The notes beneath the pieces are model-generated. The model saw only the letters and a list, made by a program, of their open reading frames with translations, did not search any database and was not told where the DNA came from. From JANNRW01 sp031401815 (GTDB taxonomy: Bacteria > Desulfobacterota > Desulfuromonadia > Geobacterales > DSM-12255), in NCBI GenBank assembly GCA_031401815.1, contig JANNRW010000163.1, positions 1 to 8,036 on the forward strand: a stretch of 8,036 nucleotides of DNA, written 5' to 3'. Position 1 is the first letter of the stretch. Each line of letters starts with the position of its first letter. Of the stretch, positions 6,982 through 8,036 are shown one piece after another. The position numbers and the translations under genes are program-made.

Positions 6982-6989
6982 TTTGTAAA
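6961..6989 (-). promoter_or_regulatory. Sigma70-type promoter of the AAA/DUF4143 gene
   Basis: Reading the minus strand, TTTACA (6989-6984) and TATAGT (6966-6961) are separated by exactly 17 bp. The predicted transcript begins near 6954 and has a leader of about 30 bases with GGAG before the start codon. Both boxes are close to consensus, and the surrounding DNA is A+T rich compared with its neighbours. Confidence 0.62.
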
Positions 6990-7010
6990 GCATGATTACT
7001 GCCAGATTAT

Positions 7011-7322
7011 TCACCTCAAAGCTGTCACCAGGATCCCCTGAGAGTTGACAATCGCACGGCAATTCGAGAATCCGTTCCGTTTGAGCCGGGAGAGGAGGAA
7101 CGGTGCGGCAGCGTGCTGAGCCTCTTCAAACATGAGCTCAAGTGTGCCGTCCGGGCGAAGCAGGCTGTTCAGATCCGGGATTGCGGCAGAGAATGCAGCA
7201 GGTGGAATAACGGTCGTGCTTCCGTTTTCAGGGGGGAAGAAGAGCTGCTCGCCCCCTTTTGGAGGGGAGATGGAGTAGCGGATAAGCAGAAGAGTTGCGT
7301 AAAGTTTGTTGATGTTTGTCAT
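7011..7322 (-). CDS. Hypothetical protein, 103 residues
   Basis: The frame starts at ATG 7322; an in-frame stop lies two codons upstream, so no longer protein is possible. No convincing ribosome site precedes it (the nearest AAGG is 17 bp away). Codon choice resembles the neighbouring genes, with mixed G/C third positions, which supports real coding. The N-terminal third (LYATLLLIRYSISPP) is mildly hydrophobic. The middle is rich in proline (FFPPENG, VIPPAAF). The C-terminal part, LRPDGTLELMFEE, a helix ending in KRNGF, then GILVTALR, has a strand-helix-strand rhythm a little like the tail of class I methyltransferases; that is only a resemblance, and no SAM-binding motif is present. I do not recognise the family. 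It lies upstream of, and in the same direction as, the ATPase gene and diverges from the next gene. Confidence 0.55.
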   Translation of the reverse strand: MTNINKLYATLLLIRYSISPPKGGEQLFFPPENGSTTVIPPAAFSAAIPDLNSLLRPDGTLELMFEEAQHAAAPFLLSRLKRNGFSNCRAIVNSQGILVTALR

Positions 7323-7345
7323 GAGTCAAGCTTATCATGCCTTGC

Positions 7346-7924
7346 ATGAGTAACCAATACCACTTTTTGGCTCCGATTTCGTTTCGACCGGACTTTTCCG
7401 GGGATGCAACTGCATCTGCTCTGGCAGATCTGTTAATCCCTGGCGATATAATGGACAGGGTGCTGGAGAGATACTGTCGACAGCTTGACGAGCGGTTCAG
7501 GGTTTTTGTGTCTACCAGCCCCGCTCCGCAGTGGGCGCCAGGTCTTCGTGTTACAGAAGAAATCAGGCTTCAGTATGAAATATACCTGCCGGTTTCGGAA
7601 ATAAAAATAGCCATATCAGCGCTCTGCAAACGAGCCTCTCATTATAGCCCCTCTTTTGATTTGACCCCCATCTTCCCGGCTCTCTCCTGGCCGGATTTTC
7701 TGGAGCGGCTGCAACCGTTCAACTCTCCTTTCAATCCTGCCGCTCTGATAAAGCAGCTCTCTACCTGCGAAGAGTTGCGTCATCCCTTTCTTGCAACGCT
7801 CTTTATTCCGAAAAGATTCGGGGGGGGATTTTGTCGGTATCCGGTTCAGTCAGAATTTCTGTATGGCTGGCTTGGAGACCAAAAAGATAGGCTTGCCGGC
7901 AAGATCTCTGTACTGGATGTGTGA
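7346..7924 (+). CDS. Hypothetical protein, about 192 residues, 3' end abutting repeats
   Basis: The frame starts at ATG 7346 (192 residues) or ATG 7337 (195 residues); neither has a clear ribosome site, and an in-frame stop at 7322-7324 bars a longer form. Codon use looks genuine. The sequence opens YHFLAPISFRPDFSG, then a helical stretch ALADLLIPGDIMDRVLERY, a central alternating segment EEIRLQYEIYLPVSEIKIAI, and a C-terminal part with three cysteines spread out and FIPKRFGGGFCRYP. There is no signal peptide or membrane segment, and I do not recognise the family. The stop codon TGA (7922-7924) overlaps the first unit of a direct-repeat cluster that looks like an insertion-sequence end, so the original C terminus may have been cut off or replaced. 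Its promoter would have to lie inside the divergent 103-residue gene. Confidence 0.65.
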   Translation: MSNQYHFLAPISFRPDFSGDATASALADLLIPGDIMDRVLERYCRQLDERFRVFVSTSPAPQWAPGLRVTEEIRLQYEIYLPVSEIKIAISALCKRASHYSPSFDLTPIFPALSWPDFLERLQPFNSPFNPAALIKQLSTCEELRHPFLATLFIPKRFGGGFCRYPVQSEFLYGWLGDQKDRLAGKISVLDV

Positions 7925-8036
7925 TTTTTCAAGACCATTCCCCCACTTTTTGACCTGATTTTTCAGAAGCATTCCCCCACCCAATTTTCAAGAGCATTCC
8001 CCCACCCACGGCAGGATTCTCACCCGGCGCTCTGTA
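7920..8036. mobile_element. Probable end of an IS21-like insertion sequence (continues off window)
   Basis: The non-coding tail begins 5'-TGTGATTTTTC at or near 7920 and contains three spaced direct repeats. IS21-family elements are known for a terminal TG and for several internal repeat copies near each end that act as transposase (IstA) binding sites. The tail also contains ctttttgacctgatttttc, similar in style to IS21 end repeats. No transposase gene is in the window, so the family, the exact end and the orientation are inferred. If right, the element was inserted at the 3' end of the preceding hypothetical gene. Confidence 0.42.
7923..8005. repeat. Three direct repeats built on cattcccccac
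   Basis: The core cattcccccac occurs at 7936-7946, 7970-7980 and 7995-8005. Each is preceded by a T-rich arm: gatttttcaagac (7923-7935), gatttttcagaag (7957-7969) and aattttcaagag (7983-7994). Copies two and three continue identically as cca after the core. Spacing is 34 bp, then 25 bp. The repeats are not palindromic, and their spacing and long spacer similarity do not fit a CRISPR array. Confidence 0.85.

Noticed and set aside
7113..7349. A 78-residue plus-strand frame overlapping the 103-residue minus-strand gene
   Set aside because: Codon choice and composition favour the minus strand; the plus-strand translation is rich in cysteine, arginine and tryptophan, as shadows often are.
7923..8005. 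Direct repeats considered as a CRISPR array
   Set aside because: Repeat units are short, imperfect and unevenly spaced (34 then 25 bp), the intervals are partly similar to each other, and no cas gene is present.

Overview
The window (about 8 kb, roughly 50% G+C, tightly packed) reads as bacterial chromosome, most likely a Gram-negative anaerobe of the Geobacter/Desulfuromonadales type. That placement is an inference from gene style (a rubrerythrin-like ferritin protein, a cysteine-rich TcdA, strong GGAGG-type ribosome sites) and not from any marker gene. Housekeeping genes alternate with defence-like or accessory genes, as is common in a small accessory patch.

Layout, left to right. Positions 2-2413 (+) hold the C-terminal 803 residues of a type III-like restriction helicase/endonuclease (Res); its Walker A region lies off the left edge. 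Positions 2452-3228 (+) encode a TatD-family metal-dependent hydrolase. After a 162-bp gap with a short hydrophobic reading-frame remnant and a good candidate promoter comes a two-gene unit (+): an AbiEii-like nucleotidyltransferase (3391-3936) and a small unrecognised protein (3926-4135) that overlaps it by 11 bp. A GCAA-loop hairpin terminator (4247-4282) follows. Positions 4375-5145 (+) encode the tRNA t6A-cyclising enzyme TcdA, and 5215-5712 (+) a rubrerythrin/ferritin-like diiron protein. A 12-bp hairpin (5735-5762) with T-runs on both strands separates that gene from a convergent minus-strand AAA ATPase/DUF4143 gene (5791-6921). The ATPase has a clear sigma70-type promoter, overlapped by a small palindrome (6961-6989).

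The right end holds two divergent unrecognised genes (7011-7322 minus, 7337/7346-7924 plus) whose start codons are only about 14 bp apart. Directly at the stop codon of the plus-strand gene begins a cluster of three direct repeats built on cattcccccac (7923-8005). It resembles the multi-repeat end of an IS21-like insertion sequence continuing off the right edge.

Functionally, Res, the AbiEii-like pair and possibly the AAA/DUF4143 protein are the mobile or defence-flavoured content. TatD, TcdA and the ferritin-like protein are ordinary cell functions with no obvious link to them. No gene-free stretch exceeds 300 bases. No RNA gene or CRISPR array was seen. The best candidate for something little described is the AbiEii-like gene with its overlapping 69-residue partner.
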